The notes: generated by a model not told the origin, from the sequence alone. 64,000 bases of DNA from Sarcophilus harrisii (GCF_902635505.1 NC_045427.1:509967665-510031664), one strand, 5' to 3'. Counted from the first letter of the stretch, positions 1 through 12,059 are shown. Numbers and translations: made by a program.

Positions 1-435
1 GATTAAATAAGGTTCTCTCTGTTACCCCACCCCACCAAAAATTGAATATGCAATTAAGTCACAGTGAGGTGATTTATATCATTTATAGAATGGCTATACA
101 AAGCTCTGTACTATTTATCTCACAAAAGTTGTGTAAAAAGTACTTTATTGAACTCTAAAGTATGGATAGAGAATCAGGAAAATAGGAAAACATCATGTCT
201 ATGACCATAGCTAAGTCCTTCAACTTTTTGAGTTGTCTAGACAACTGTCTAAGACCCTAAATTATATAAATTGATAGAAGGATTTTCATTACTTGGAGTT
301 CCCTATGCCAATGAAATAGACAGGTTCAGGAAAAAAAAAGAATAAACTTCTTAAATTCTATTTAAATGCCACATCATGACAAAGAGATAAGTGACCCATT
401 TTTTAAAACACATATACACCAAAAGGCCCTTTATT
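1..435. other. intergenic, nothing recognised
   Basis: AT-rich sequence without an ORF, RNA gene or repeat that I can name. All sequence from here to the ALDH1A2 poly(A) site appears intergenic. Confidence 0.5.
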
Positions 436-439
436 TTTT

Positions 440-870
440 TTTCAATGAACAATTATTTTTCTCTCTTTCCCACCCTACCCTGAACTGAAAAGAAAAAAAG
501 AAAAACTCTTTTAACAAATATATATATAATCAATCAAAACAAATTCCTGCCATGTCCCAAAATATAAGGTGTCCCCACATTCAGTTTTCAGCTTTAATGG
601 CTGAAACTGCACTAAAACTTTGAAGATAGCTTCTACATATCTGATTCTTCATCTTAAGATTCTCACTTTTCTGTCAGGATGTATTTCACCCTAACACTTC
701 ACCCTAACAGTCTCCAAGTTATGGATGATCATTTCACTGATCAGCATTCTTAAGTTTTTCAAAATTTTGTCTTTACTATGTAGTTATGCACTCCTACTTC
801 TAATCATTTCAATATGCATCGATTCATATAAGAAACTTGGATGACCAGAATAAGACTATGGGAAGTCTTA
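440..870 (-). mobile_element. LINE-1 3' region fragment (marsupial type)
   Basis: Degenerate copy reading antisense. It shares order and wording with the clearer copy at 31440-31960: an A-rich stretch, a short AT run, AAACAAATTC, then a segment around TTCTTAAGTTTTTCAAA. Family assignment is by recall of marsupial L1 3' ends. Confidence 0.45.
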
Positions 871-1204
871 ACAAAATTGTCAGCTTCAAAGAAAATATTT
901 CCTAATGTGAATGTTAATGCATCAGAATCAAATAAAACTTGAATTCTTTCTGATTTCAGGAAGAGAAACACCACTCCATCATGTCTCTTTGCCAGTCTCC
1001 TGGTCTGATGTGCCTGAAGGAAAAGGAGAAAAACACCATTTCATTAATTTCTATTACCATGTCTCAGCTGCTACCTTGCCTAAAAGGCCAGACCCCTAGA
1101 GATGTTGATAACCCTTATGAAACAATTTGTCAGTCATTGACAAACTCCCAGCTGGTCATATTCTCACCATCAAAGTGATTCTGAACTCCCTTCAAATCAT
1201 TAGG
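871..1204. other. intergenic, nothing recognised
   Basis: Two short overlapping ORFs (911-1099 and 981-1178) have no recognisable protein content. No repeat is identified. Confidence 0.4.
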
Positions 1205-1318
1205 GACATCATTAGATTGTAAATTCTTTGAAGGCAGGGACTGTCTTTTGCCTCTTTTTGTATCCCCAACACTTAGCACATACTAGATGCTTAATAAATG
1301 TTGATTCATTGATCTTTT
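1205..1318 (+). mobile_element. L2-type LINE 3' tail
   Basis: The wording 'TGTAAATTCTTTGAAGGCAG', then 'TATCCCCAACACTTAGCACA', then 'TGCTTAATAAATG' is the typical L2 3' end. The same module recurs at many places in this window. Confidence 0.65.
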
Positions 1319-1319
1319 C

Positions 1320-2380
1320 CTTTCTTACTCTTTCCATTTTCTGGCTCTATCTGAGATTTGGCTCCCTTCTGATGACACACAATCTCCCTGACCATCTTTT
1401 GGAGTACTGGTTGTACTTTTACCCATTTCTGCTGACTCATTGGTCAAGATGGGGGAATTGGAATATTTCTCACTTGCCATTGCCACTTCCAAACTCTCCC
1501 TTTTCTACCATCACTCAAAATCTCTCCTTTTTTAGAATTCATTCAAGCTACATCTACCATCCAATCAAAATCCTTATAGAGATGTTGTCTATTGCCTTTA
1601 GAATACTCCCCTTCTTTGCTCAATGAGTCATTGAGTTGTGTCCAGCTCAATATTTTTCTCTTCTCCAACTCCTATCCTTGCAGTAGAGTGTTTCAACATA
1701 CATCTTGACATTCCTTCAAATTCACTAATCTCCAAATTCCTAAACTTACTTCCCAAGATGTACATTTTCCCCTCACCTTAGTTACACACAGAGGTAGTCA
1801 TACCCCAAGATCAGCCACAAATACACCCCTTCAGTGTTCTTGAACTCTGAAATTCCCTTCTCTAATCACAATTTGTGATCATCCTATCTCTTCCTCTACT
1901 TTGCAACTCAAAACTCTGTTTTTCATCCTCATTGTGACTCTCAATCCCTTAAACTCTCAGTTCTTTAATAGGAAGCATCATCCCACATATTGACTATAAT
2001 CTCCTTTTTCCATCTTGACCCTGTGGTTCAGTTCTACACTCTCCTCTTCTCTCTGGTTCTTTGTCCCTTTATTGTGTTGAAAATATTGCCATGTTTGGAC
2101 TCAGCCTCAGATCACTTCTACCTTCTACTATTTTCATTCTTATCCACAAGCTGCTGAATGAAGCTAGAGAAAATCATGAAATTCGCCTATTTCATGTGAA
2201 TGGAATCTGCAAATCATATGAATTTATGTTCTATAAAATCAATGGGTCTTCTTTGCTGCAAGATAATTCTTTTGTACCTCCCTAGTTGACTCATTGTTTC
2301 ACTCCAACATACCAGTTTTTGGAAACATTTTCATCACTCTTCAAACCTCCCATATCTTCCCTCAACCCTTTCAGCTGAAA
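1320..2380 (+). mobile_element. probable L2-type LINE body, 5' part
   Basis: C/T-rich sequence continuous with the better recognised segment that follows. It resembles the pyrimidine-rich L2 ORF2 region. No conserved motif is readable, so the call rests on composition and position. The 132-residue ORF at 1228-1626 spans the tail and this segment and is not a host gene. Confidence 0.35.
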
Positions 2381-2995
2381 TTTTTGCCTCATATTTCACT
2401 GAAAAAAAATTGAGGCTGTTTTTACAAAGAGTTCTCTCTCATTTATTCCTCCTCATCTCATCATTCTGATGTCTCCTGCAACTAACTGGCCCTTGCCAAT
2501 GCAAATCCCTCTATATGCCCAAATGACCTTGTTCCATTCATCTTCTCCAGAAGATTGTCCCCTCTACCATCCTCACTCTCATTTACCTTCAATTTCTCCC
2601 TGTCTATTGGTTGCTTTCCTACTCCCTACAAATATGACCATGTCTCCTCATTCTCAAAAACAAATGTTCCCATTTGTGGCCAAACTCCTTTTTTGTGGGC
2701 AATTACCCACAATGACTGCATTTCCTTTCCTTGTACTATCTTCTTAACTCTCTACAAATCTGACTTTTAGCTTCATCATTTATCAAAATTTCTCTCTCCA
2801 AAGTTACCAATGATCTCTTAATTGGCTACTTAATTAAAAATCTTCGTCACTGATCTCTCTAGCCTTTGACATTGCTCTTTGCTCTCTCATCTTTGATATT
2901 CTCTTATCTCTAAGATTCCATGACTATTCCATTGTGGCTCTATTTCTACATATCAGACCTTTCCTTTTTCAGTCTCCTTTGCTGGGTTTTCACCC
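2380..2995 (+). mobile_element. L2-type LINE ORF2 fragment (reverse transcriptase region)
   Basis: Translation near 2800-2900 gives VTNDLL and then AFDIALCSL, which parallels the L2 reverse transcriptase wording 'VTNDLL ... AFDTVDHSLL'. It ends in TTTCAGTCTCCTTTGCTGG, matching the usual 'SVSFAG' segment. Broken by several stops and frame changes. Confidence 0.55.
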
Positions 2996-3069
2996 AGGCA
3001 GTTTACCAGAGCAGATCTAAGCCTGCTGAGTTGGTTTCCATGGGGAAGCAACATTGACTGAATTGAATC

Positions 3070-3205
3070 CAACAGAAAGTATGCTCTTTGAGGGCAAGGA
3101 CTATTTCAGTGTTATTTTTGTTTGTCTTTGTATTATTACCAGCTGATTCATGGCTATACCCAGTAGGTGCTTAATAATTGGTTGTTGAATTGCATTGAAA
3201 TGATT
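3070..3205 (+). mobile_element. L2-type LINE 3' tail
   Basis: Contains 'CTTTGAGGGCAAGGACTATT' and 'AGTAGGTGCTTAATAATTGG'. It lies 75 bp past the ORF2 fragment, so both could belong to one internally deleted element. Confidence 0.6.
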
Positions 3206-3524
3206 ATAGTGAAAGTTTGTTATCCCTAATTCTCCAATGCTATCACACATAAAAACATTTTAAAGGAGAAAAGGGAAAATTTTTTTAAAGACAAGACAGA
3301 ACAGTATCTTCCATTGAGGGAACAGGATCTCCCAGAACAACCCATCTGCCCTGGCAGTGATCCTATCCCTTGAAGATCTTTTTCTTGATTTTATGAATGA
3401 CACCTTATGACCTGAATAATTCTTAAGTTTCTTGCCCACAAAATCTGAAATTCAGAAATTTATAAAGTTAGAAAAGTTAGCACAGAACAGGGAACCCGAT
3501 CAGTTCGCAGTTAGATTTTTCCCT

Positions 3525-3650
3525 TAATGAGGTTCATGATTGGGGCAAGCTATTTTGTTTCTCTGGAGTTAGGTCAATTGATCTGAAAATTAAAATGCTT
3601 GGACTAGATAATATCAAAGATGACTTTCCAGCTTTAATACCCATTACTTC
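3525..3650 (+). mobile_element. MIR-like SINE tail
   Basis: 'GGACTAGATAATATCAAAGA' followed by 'TTCCAGCTTTAATACC' matches the MIR 3' portion. Old and short. Confidence 0.5.
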
Positions 3651-4340
3651 GAATGGAAGGAAGGATTAGACACAAAACCAGAGGATAACTTTAAGAATTT
3701 CTGTTATCTTTCAGATCCCTGAGGCACAGTTTACTAAGCCCACTTTACATATGGATATCACTAAAAAGTGCCTTATTCTCCTTTTAGCTCAGTTGTGATT
3801 TCAGGAGTTCGGTTCAGTCTTTCAGTTGAAAGCTACTGGGGATTGGGTTGGAGGCTGGGGGAGATGGGGAAAGAAGGAGGAAGCAGAATTATGTCCTGGA
3901 GAGAGGAAACATTTTGATTTTGGAGTGTAAATGGTGCGTATAGGTTCTGCAGATTATACTCCAGGGGCCATGGATTGTACTTCCAGGAAATGCTGAAGCA
4001 TCCTCTATGGCTGCAGATGGTTCTGGGAGGAGAGCAGGTGCCCAGCACCTGACTGCTTGAACTTGGAGTTGACAATGGCCAAGAGAAATGATGATGAAGG
4101 CTGAACAGGTAGTCTGATGTCTGAACTCAGACTCAATGGAGATAAATTCATTGATACCTTCAACTTTATTACAGCTTAAAAGAGAAAAAAAAAAAAAAAA
4201 GTGGCCAAGAGTGTGCCAAATGGCAGACAAGCTGTTCTAGAACTATTGATGGGTATTTTTAAAGGACCATTATAAAGTAATCCTATTGTTTCCAAATTAA
4301 TCCTTTTAACCCTTTTTGTCGCTTGGATTAAAAACATCTT
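3651..4340. other. intergenic, nothing recognised
   Basis: Overlapping minus-strand ORFs at 3833-4361 have no recognisable domain and look like chance. An A-run lies near 4184-4199. Confidence 0.4.
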
Positions 4341-4725
4341 TAAATTGTACCTCAAGTGCATATTGCCATTGTTTTCCCTGTTTATATCAATCTTACAGCT
4401 GTTGCTTTCCTAGGATTAATTTGTCTCTGAGGGGTTTCAACACTATCCTCCCTTGTGTATTTTCAGAGCTGTAATGTCATGTAATCGGGACCATATTATT
4501 TTTGTCTGAATCTCTGAGAGTGATGTAAGAGGAAAAAGGAAACTAGCTAACTCCCAACCATTTGACCAAAGGTTAAATTAGTCTTGGCCTTTTCCCAGCT
4601 GGGTTTCAAGCTGCTCAGCCAAACATTTATTCCACCCCATTCCACAGATCGAAGTACTTTTCCTTTCTGCTTCCTTTAAGTTATTTTCCCCATCTCCTTC
4701 CCAATAAATGTGCAAATATTTTCTC
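4341..4725. other. repeat-free island, possible conserved non-coding element
   Basis: Complex sequence with no repeat signature, bounded on the right by a C-run/A-run at 4726-4745. Only composition and lack of repeats suggest constraint; cross-species alignment is needed. Confidence 0.25.
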
Positions 4726-4745
4726 TCCCCCCCCCCAAAAAAAAA

Positions 4746-6880
4746 GAAAAATGTTCACAATAGGATCATTGGCTCTGCAGTTTAATGTTGGGTGGAAAGG
4801 GAATTTAAAGTGGGAACTAAAATCGTGCTTCTCTGAGTGCCAAGAAATCAAATTTGTTTCCAGCTGCTAAGTAGGAGAACCACATGGCTTTTAAAATGCA
4901 ATGGTTAGTCCTTTTCATTTGTACACAAAACACACTAGTTCATGGGCACGTCAGAGCCCAGGGTTGCCAAGAAGATGCCAAGAAGTCCCCAGATGACCTT
5001 CTTAATGCATTTCCACATTCTATTTCATATCATAATTACTTGTGTAAATGTCTTATTTCTCCTACTAGGTAGTATAGTCCATAGAGGTAGGGATAATCTT
5101 GCATTTTTTTTCTCTCCATAACTAGCACAGAAGAGAGGCTCAAAAAATTGTTAGTTAAATTATAGAATGAATATATATATAGTCTTGGGTTCTTGACTGC
5201 TAAAATAGACTGTCACCAAGAATATAAAGGTACTCTACAAAACATGTCCAAGATAGTGTAAATCACTATACTTAGTACCAAATTGTTGGAATATTTGCCT
5301 TTTTTTCTAAATATAAGAAACTGCATAAATGCTTTGAGTGGATCTTTTAATGCATATTTCTACCTTGACATTTTCAGTGTGGCAAGAGTATTGCACTCCA
5401 GCATGGTCTGCCATGCTGAAACTTGGTTTAAATTTTCAGAGAAAGTAGTTTTTTGCCAGCTCTACTTATAGATCAGATAAATCACCAGAAATTAAATTCA
5501 CTCTCTCTAATCAGAAAACTGGTTCAAAGCATCTCTTTTATACTTATTATTTGTGAAATTTTGGCTAAATCAATTAAGTTCTCCAGGTCTCATTTTCCTC
5601 ATTTGTGAAATGAGAGTTTTATTCTTTATGATTCTAAAATCCCTTCCTTAGATCTCTAAGCAAGGGTATGCTGGTAAATATTTAAACAACCAATTAGCTC
5701 TCTGAAAACACACAACACACTTGTAAGTTTAATTTGCATTTTAAGATTTTCTCTGTTATTTTTCTAAATCTAGACTACTCTCATCTGAAACCTGACACTT
5801 TTTGAAATGTAAATGCTCACAATGACAATTTAACAATCAGCTCATATGGCTCTAGCACACTTCTGTCAGTGAAATATAATTTTCAGAAAAATCATTGCAA
5901 TAAAACTAGTTTAACTCTTCATAAAACAAGAGAAAATCAAAGCCCTTTCCTGCTTCCCCAAAGGGTATAAAACCTGGGGGAGGGAAGCAGATGAAAGGCT
6001 ATAAACTCATATTCCAAAAACACTAGAGGAAGGACTGCCTCGAGTTACTATGAAACATGTCTCTCTGAAGCTTTTTGTCTCCACAGCTCCCATATAGCAA
6101 GGTTTAATCTCAATCACTCTTGCCTCAGCCACTCTTGCTTGATAAGGCTTGTTATTCAAAGATCTAGTTCACAGTAAGCATTACTTCTTGGACATCAGTT
6201 GCTTGCTCTCTACCTTCAGCCTTCCTTGCCACTACTCCCTTGGAAGTGTTCCATTGCAAACAGTTGCTTGAAGCCACTGCTTTTGCTTTAGTTAATTGAC
6301 CTTTTGGCTTCATATTTCTGAGGATTCCATTAAAGGTCTTTTCGAATTTGCTATTATAGGGACCATCCCATGATCTGACCAATATATTCCTTTAATATAT
6401 TTCTTTATCAATATATTCTTTAAAAGATTTTTAAAAAAACAAATTTTTAATGCCCAATAAAACAAATTAAAAACCACTAATGATTAGGAAAAAATAAACT
6501 AAAATAACTTCAAGGTTTCTTACATAATTCAATTAAAATAAGATTGGTTGTTTTTTGGTTTGTTTTTAAGAATGACATATATATTGAAGGATTCAGAAGA
6601 AATTTAAATATTGCCAGACTGGTGCTTAAAATGTGAATAGCTCTTTGAAGAGACCAATGCATTCTTTGAACTGCCTTTCCCCCTTGCCTCACAGCTCAAC
6701 TTGGTGGTGCCAAAACAGTTTGTTCAGCAATTTCTTATGAGAAACTTCAAGGAAGCACTTCTATCTAAATGATTCCCAAAATGACTCCTGACATAGTTGT
6801 TAGAAGATACTTCCTCACATTTCACGGAGATCTCCAACCCTAACTTCTATCTGGATCAGGATGAGTGATTTTCTTTTGCT
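4746..6880. other. intergenic, only traces of old repeats
   Basis: Weak L2-tail wording at 5080-5165 and a MIR tail at 5550-5650 ('CTCATTTTCCTCATTTGTGA'). The remainder is unassigned. The ORFs here (up to 72 residues) have no recognisable content. Confidence 0.4.
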
Positions 6881-6884
6881 TTTT

Positions 6885-7170
6885 CTCACCTCAAGGGCAG
6901 ACAGTGTTTATGGCTCCATTTTTTCTGGCATGAAAGATAAAGATACTCGAGCCTCTTTGTTGGCTTCCAGTCATGCTATGCCAAGCAAATAGTTTGGAAA
7001 CTTTGCTAAGTCTCAAGTTGATGCCCAAGTGCTGGTGTGAAAATAACAGAAGCAGTGAATCTTCTATTCTCATTTCTGTGAGCACAGCATGGCCCTTCAT
7101 CTGCTTATTTAAGTCTACTATGGATTCTGAGCTACTAATAAAGCCTAGAACACTAGGCTATTCTCCTTAA
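6885..7170. other. repeat-free island
   Basis: Complex sequence of mixed composition with ORFs on both strands (69 and 65 residues) that shadow each other. It may be constrained non-coding DNA; there is no direct evidence. Confidence 0.2.
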
Positions 7171-7413
7171 AACAGCAAATAATGGGGGGAAAACAAAGAT
7201 ATTATTGGCATCATTTTACAAAGAAAAAAAGAATACTAATAAATAATCAGATATTTTGATCAAAAGGCAAACCCCAAACACTTGAATCCAAGTCAACTCC
7301 CCAAATACATGTAACAAGTTGGTGTTAATAGGCTAATAATTTAAAGTGTTTAGAGCAAATCATTGTTATTTATAATCATTAATAACAATAGCCAGTTCAA
7401 CAGTTATATTCAT

Positions 7414-7508
7414 TTGATAATGGAGATAATAATCCAATCAGAAGACTTTTAGCAGACATCTTTTTTGATAATGGGGGTAATAGTCCAATCAGATTACTTT
7501 TAGCAGAC
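7414..7508 (+). repeat. tandem duplication with two CCAAT motifs
   Basis: Two 44-bp copies, 7414-7457 and 7465-7508, offset by 51 bp and differing at only a few bases. Each carries CCAATCAGA in the same orientation, so two CCAAT boxes lie about five helical turns apart. Confidence 0.8.
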
Positions 7509-7984
7509 TAGATTATTTGCCTATACTTAACTCAAACTAGACTACTTGTTCTTTCTACATGCCCTGTTCTTGTGCTATTCAGATTTCAAAAAATAGAAAA
7601 CCTTACCTCACTAAATAAATTAAATATAGGATTTATTGGAAGATATACAAGCCAAACAGACTTATTGTGCCTGAGTAAAATACATGAAATGAACAAAGAA
7701 ACATGTGCATTCTGCTACCTTCTGGGTATTAACCTTTTTTTTTTTTTTCAGTTTCCAAGAAATTACTGGCCTGATCACTAAGTGGACTAGAGATGTTAGT
7801 GGTTCTAAACTTTTATACTAAGATAGACAAAGGAATCTGGATAGATCCTGATATAATCCTGAGTGAGTTAGATAAGGCTCAACAGAGGGTTGGAAGAATT
7901 CCTTTCAAGAGCTACACTATTAGATACTTATCATTATCTGCAATTGTCACTATCCACAATTTGGCCTTTATCTTCTGGAAGAAG
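7509..7984. other. intergenic, nothing recognised
   Basis: Contains short ORFs at 7572-7781 and 7793-8047 without recognisable content, and a T-run at 7735-7749. Confidence 0.4.
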
Positions 7985-8350
7985 GGGCCTACAATAAATA
8001 TCCTTCATCAGTATCTTTACTCATATTATTTCCCCTGTTTGAAATGACCTTCTTCCTGACTGGAAATTCCTAATAATTCTTTAAATACCAACTCAAATAC
8101 CAACACCTCCATAAAACCTTCACTGACCCTCTCCCTAGTCAGTAATGAAATTTTCTGCCATCAGACTTCACATAGTTCTGTGCCTTTACCTTTTATATGC
8201 ATTTATCTTATTTTTTGTGTTGTAGTTATTGCCATATTTTCCAGCTAGACTAATAGCTCTATTAAGGAAAATGACTATCTTTTATTTAATTGTTTTATCT
8301 TTCCCAGGGCCAAGCACAGATACTTATTGAATTGTAAACAAATTACATTG
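7985..8350 (+). mobile_element. L2-type LINE 3' end
   Basis: Runs through the usual order: 'TTTGAAATGACCTTCTTCC', 'AAATACCAACTCAAATACCA', 'AAAACCTTCACTGACC', then the tail with 'GGGCCAAGCACAGA'. More complete than most L2 tails here. Confidence 0.65.
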
Positions 8351-9090
8351 AATTGAAATGGAAAAAAAAAAAAGACTCTCAGTACCCATATTACTTAAAT
8401 ATTAATGACTTAGTTTGGCAATGTACTTTAAATTCTAGTGTCTTTTCCATATCTTTGTTCTTGACATTTTCTCTTATCTTTACCCCCAGAAGATTTTCCT
8501 CAAGTTTCCCAACATCTTGTGATTATTGAAAGACTGCATAGGACCTGCGTTCTTTGCCTGGTAATGTGGTATTCCTATCCTGACTGAGCAGGGGAGGCAA
8601 TTCAGAGCGGCATGTGAAACATCTAAAGGCAAACAAACAAACAAACAATTTTACTGAACCCTTAAGGAACTTGGAAAAGCAGTTTGGTTCAGTTCAAGGT
8701 TTGAATAAAGTCTCTGCCAGCTTTTAATGTAGTGGAACAGGCTTCCTCCACCCTTATCCAGTTATTCTCATGTGTACAAAGAAAATGGCTGAGGTTAGAA
8801 GGATGAAATCACATCTCCCCAGAAAAAGAGCCAGTTTGAGGGCTAACTTCTCCACTGAAGGGAGGTAGAAATTCTGCCTGCTGACTTGAGACTTCAATTC
8901 TTTCTTCATTGAAAGCATCTTGCTTAGCTTTGATGAAATGCCTCATCCTTAAAATATTGTCAGTGTATAATTATTTATTATATAATGGAATTACAGAATA
9001 TTAAATGGAAGGGGTGTGTGTATATATGTATGTAAATGATACATATACAGCATATATGCATAGAGACATAATATTCATATGCACATACAT
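8351..9090. other. intergenic, simple repeats only
   Basis: An A-run near 8363-8374, a (CAAA)n tract at 8629-8646 and a TG/TA-rich stretch at 9013-9090. Otherwise unassigned. Confidence 0.5.
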
Positions 9091-9094
9091 TGGT

Positions 9095-9200
9095 GGTATA
9101 GTGGATACAGAGATGACCCTGGAGTCAGGAAAATCTGGATTCAGGTCTCATTTCTGACATAAACACACAAATGTCAGTCATTTTTTCACTGTAAATTTTT
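9095..9200 (+). mobile_element. MIR/CORE-SINE head
   Basis: 'GTATAGTGGATACAGAG', 'CCTGGAGTCAGGAAAATCTG', 'TTCAGGTCTCATTTCTGAC' is the tRNA-like 5' part of a mammalian CORE-SINE. The 3' part is missing or too decayed. Confidence 0.6.
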
Positions 9201-9299
9201 CAATGCCCTTAAATAATTCTCTAAGACTTTGAATGATAGAAATGGAGATTTGCTTTGGTGAAAAGAGTTTCAAACTTCAAGAGCTGAATGATCATAAAA

Positions 9300-9660
9300 A
9301 TAGCAAAAAACAGTTAAATGTTTCCTAGGTACCGGGCATTATGCTCAGCATTGCAGATACAAATGCAAAAAACAAAGAGCTTATATTCCAATAGAGGAAA
9401 AAACACATGTAAAGAATGGTAGTCAGAAAGATTAAGGATGGTGAATGAAATCACTGGGGAATTGACTGCCATTGCTTTTAGGAACAGTTGTGTTCTCAGA
9501 CTAGAGGAGAAAAGGGAAGGAGATGAAGGGCATATCCTCAGAAGTACAAAATAAAGATGATTAATGAACAGCAATATGAGAGGTATTCTCTACCTTCGGT
9601 GGAGAAATTAGTCCCCCCTATACTGACTAGGTAAGGATTTCAGGATTGGACATAGAGTGC
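9300..9660 (+). mobile_element. old interspersed repeat ('last common unit' type)
   Basis: 'TAGGTACCGGGCATTATGC ... GCAGATACAAATGCAAAAAAC' is one of several copies here of a family whose usual wording is 'TACTATGTGCCAGGCACTGTGCTAAGCACTGGGGATACAAA'. I cannot name the family with certainty. Confidence 0.4.
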
Positions 9661-9759
9661 CAAGTGGGAGATGGAAAGTAAAAAATAGAAGCATGAAAAT
9701 AATAGTAGAAAAAGCAAATAAAAATTTCAGATGAGGTGGATTAAGAAAGATTTATCATG

Positions 9760-10275
9760 ATGAATAGACTGATTTCAGAAAAACCTAGAAATATATGAAC
9801 TGATGCCAAGTGAAGTGAGCAAAACCAAGAAAACATTGTACATAATAAAACAAGATTATGTGATGATCAAGTGTGATATACTTGGATCTCTTAAAAAACG
9901 GTGTAATTCAAGGGAATTCCAAAGATTTGTGACAGAAAATGCTATCCACATCCAGAGAGAGAGATCTATAGAGACTGAATGTGGATCACAGCACAATGTT
10001 CGTACCTTTTTTGTTGTTTTTGTTTGTTTGCTTGCTTGCTTTTTTTTTTTTTCTTTCTCATGTCTTTTCCCCTTTAATCTGATTTTCTTGTGCAGAATGA
10101 CAACTATGAATATATGTTTAAAAGAACTGCATATGTTTAACCTATATTGGATTACTTGCTGTCTTGGAGAGGAGGGAGGGAAAGAGAGAGGAAGAAAGAT
10201 TTGGAACACAAGGTTTTGCAAGGCTGAATGTTGAAAATTATCTTTGTGTGTATTTGAAAAAAATAAATTGATCTA
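9760..10275 (+). mobile_element. LINE-1 3' end (marsupial type)
   Basis: Ends in an A-rich tail with AATAAA at 10262. It contains the marker wording 'TGAAGTGAGCAAAACCAAGA', 'TCCACATCCAGAGAGAGA', a T-rich stretch, and 'TTGCTGTCTTGGAGAGGAGG'. The same family appears antisense at 30215-30980. The 143- and 121-residue ORFs over this segment are not genes. Confidence 0.75.
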
Positions 10276-10289
10276 TAAAATTTATCAAT

Positions 10290-11205
10290 ATACAAAAATC
10301 CAGGAAGCTAGTTAAGAGGTGTACATTTGGGAGCAGGGTGGCGACTGAAGATCAAAAGTATAAAGCAGTCAGCTGGGAACTGATTGGGTAACATTTAAAA
10401 GCAGTGGTACCAGGTAGTAAGTAGTGAATACATTTGCCTTTTAGGAAGTCTCCATTTGAGACAGCTTCCCCTTATTTTGGGAGTGCTAGTCATACCCCAC
10501 CCTTTTCTCAGATATATCAATGACACTATAGACATGGACACCAAACACTTAAACCACACATGACAGGGTCACATAGTTATCATGGCTTTAATGGAAATAA
10601 TCCCTATTGACCTACAAATGTGTGTGGCCAATTCCTGGCTAAAGTCAATGCATCACTCAAGAGTAAAAGAGTTCTCCTGGCAGGTTCATGAGCTTGAAAA
10701 AATGTGTTTGCCACTCTTAAAACTTGGGTTTGGCATTCATGGGTAGACAACGGACTTTGTGTATATAACTGATTTGTTACAGATTACTCCAAAGTTATTC
10801 TATTGTGCAAGTGTTGTGGAATGACCTAAGTAAAACCATCCCTCTGGATGTTCTACTCTCACGAATTTGAAAGGCTCAAATCCTGAAAATCTACATTCTG
10901 GCTGGGAAAAAAATGAAGGAAATCAATTCTCTATTTCATATAAATAACATTTGCATCTAAAAGGCAGAATGTCTTCCTCTGGTACAGACCTTGCACTATT
11001 CTATCCTAGTTGACTATATTCCTTTAAATGGAGTATCAGGAAAAGAGATGTCAGCTCTGTCTTCACCCTGAGGGTTGAAGTTCATACTATTGAAGGTCTT
11101 TGTCCTAAACTCCATGAGTTTGTTGTTAGAAAGCTGAATGAAAATTGTTGTTGTCTTTCTATTTCCCAAAGTCAAATGAAGCAGAAATTTAATAGAAAGT
11201 GAGCC
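10290..11205. other. intergenic, nothing recognised
   Basis: Mixed-composition sequence without repeat or coding signal. Part of it (10480-10780) could be a non-coding island. Confidence 0.35.
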
Positions 11206-11360
11206 ATCTCTAGTCCAATGGATTAACCACTGATTCCAGATCCTCTGTTGAACTTTCCCTTCTATGAACCTCAGTTTATTAACATGTAAAATGAGGAGGG
11301 GGTTGGTCTAGACTCTAGATGACCTCCATAGCCCTTGCTTACTATAAAGTTCTATTATTT
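11206..11360 (+). mobile_element. MIR SINE (3' two thirds)
   Basis: 'CTCAGTTTATTAACATGTAA', 'AATGAGGAGGGGGTTGG', 'TCTAGATGACC' is the usual MIR 3' series. Confidence 0.6.
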
Positions 11361-11581
11361 TTGGGATATCTGTTATATTAGGGAGTCGGTAGCTATTGCC
11401 TACCTCACCATGAACATTTATATTGTCTTATCTAAATAAAACACTATACATTCTAGCCTCCTTTTCTTATCAATAAGTGTATAATAATTAAAAAAGAAAA
11501 ATAAGTATTTTTTTTAATTTCAAATATTTTTCTTACAACTAGAAAATACATCAAAGATTTCCATTTTTAAGAATTTATTTT

Positions 11582-11731
11582 GGGGCAGCTAGGTGGCATA
11601 ATGGGTAGAGCACCATCCCTGAAGTCAGGAGGACCCAAGTTCAAATCTGACCTCAGAGACTTCATACTTCCTAGCTATGTGACCCTGGGCAAGTCACTCA
11701 ACCCCAATTGTCTCAGCCAAAAAAGAAAAGA
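11582..11731 (+). mobile_element. tRNA-derived marsupial SINE with intact target-site duplication
   Basis: Begins GGGGCAGCTAGGTGGC, has a B-box-like AGTTCAAATCT, ends '...GGCAAGTCACTCAACC' plus an A-rich tail. It is flanked by identical 13-bp copies of AAGAATTTATTTT (11569-11581 and 11732-11744). The perfect flanks and low decay make this the youngest-looking SINE in the window. Confidence 0.9.
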
Positions 11732-11825
11732 AAGAATTTATTTTAGCCAAGTTAATATTGAAATTTTAAATTCAGTTAAGAAATTAACTCATTCTTCACT
11801 TTCTTCATCCTTTTTATTCATAATC

Positions 11826-11922
11826 TAGAAAGAAAAGAAAGAACAAATGGAAAAAAAGAAAAAAAAGAACAAAGGATGAAAGAAAGGAAGAGAGGGAAGA
11901 AGGAAGAAAAGAAAATCAAAAG
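11826..11922 (+). repeat. purine-rich GA tract
   Basis: About 95 bp almost entirely A and G (GAAA/GGAA words), with few pyrimidine interruptions. Confidence 0.85.
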
Positions 11923-12059
11923 TATAGAAAACTAATTTCTGGATATCAGATCTGCTACCACCTACCTCAAAGAGGGACATTTCCCTTCTTTGACCTCAGT
12001 TTCTTCATCTCGATTGATATTTTCAGGAGAATAAGCCTTTCCTCCCCCTCACTCCCATC

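Noticed and set aside
1228-1626. 132-residue ORF
   Set aside because: It spans an L2-type tail and adjoining C/T-rich L2-like sequence, with no domain.
5964-5972. TATA-like word GGTATAAAACC as a promoter
   Set aside because: No initiator, CpG context or downstream coding sequence supports it.
9803-10234. 143-residue plus-strand ORF and its 121-residue antisense partner
   Set aside because: They lie over the LINE-1 3' UTR and have no protein similarity I can recognise.
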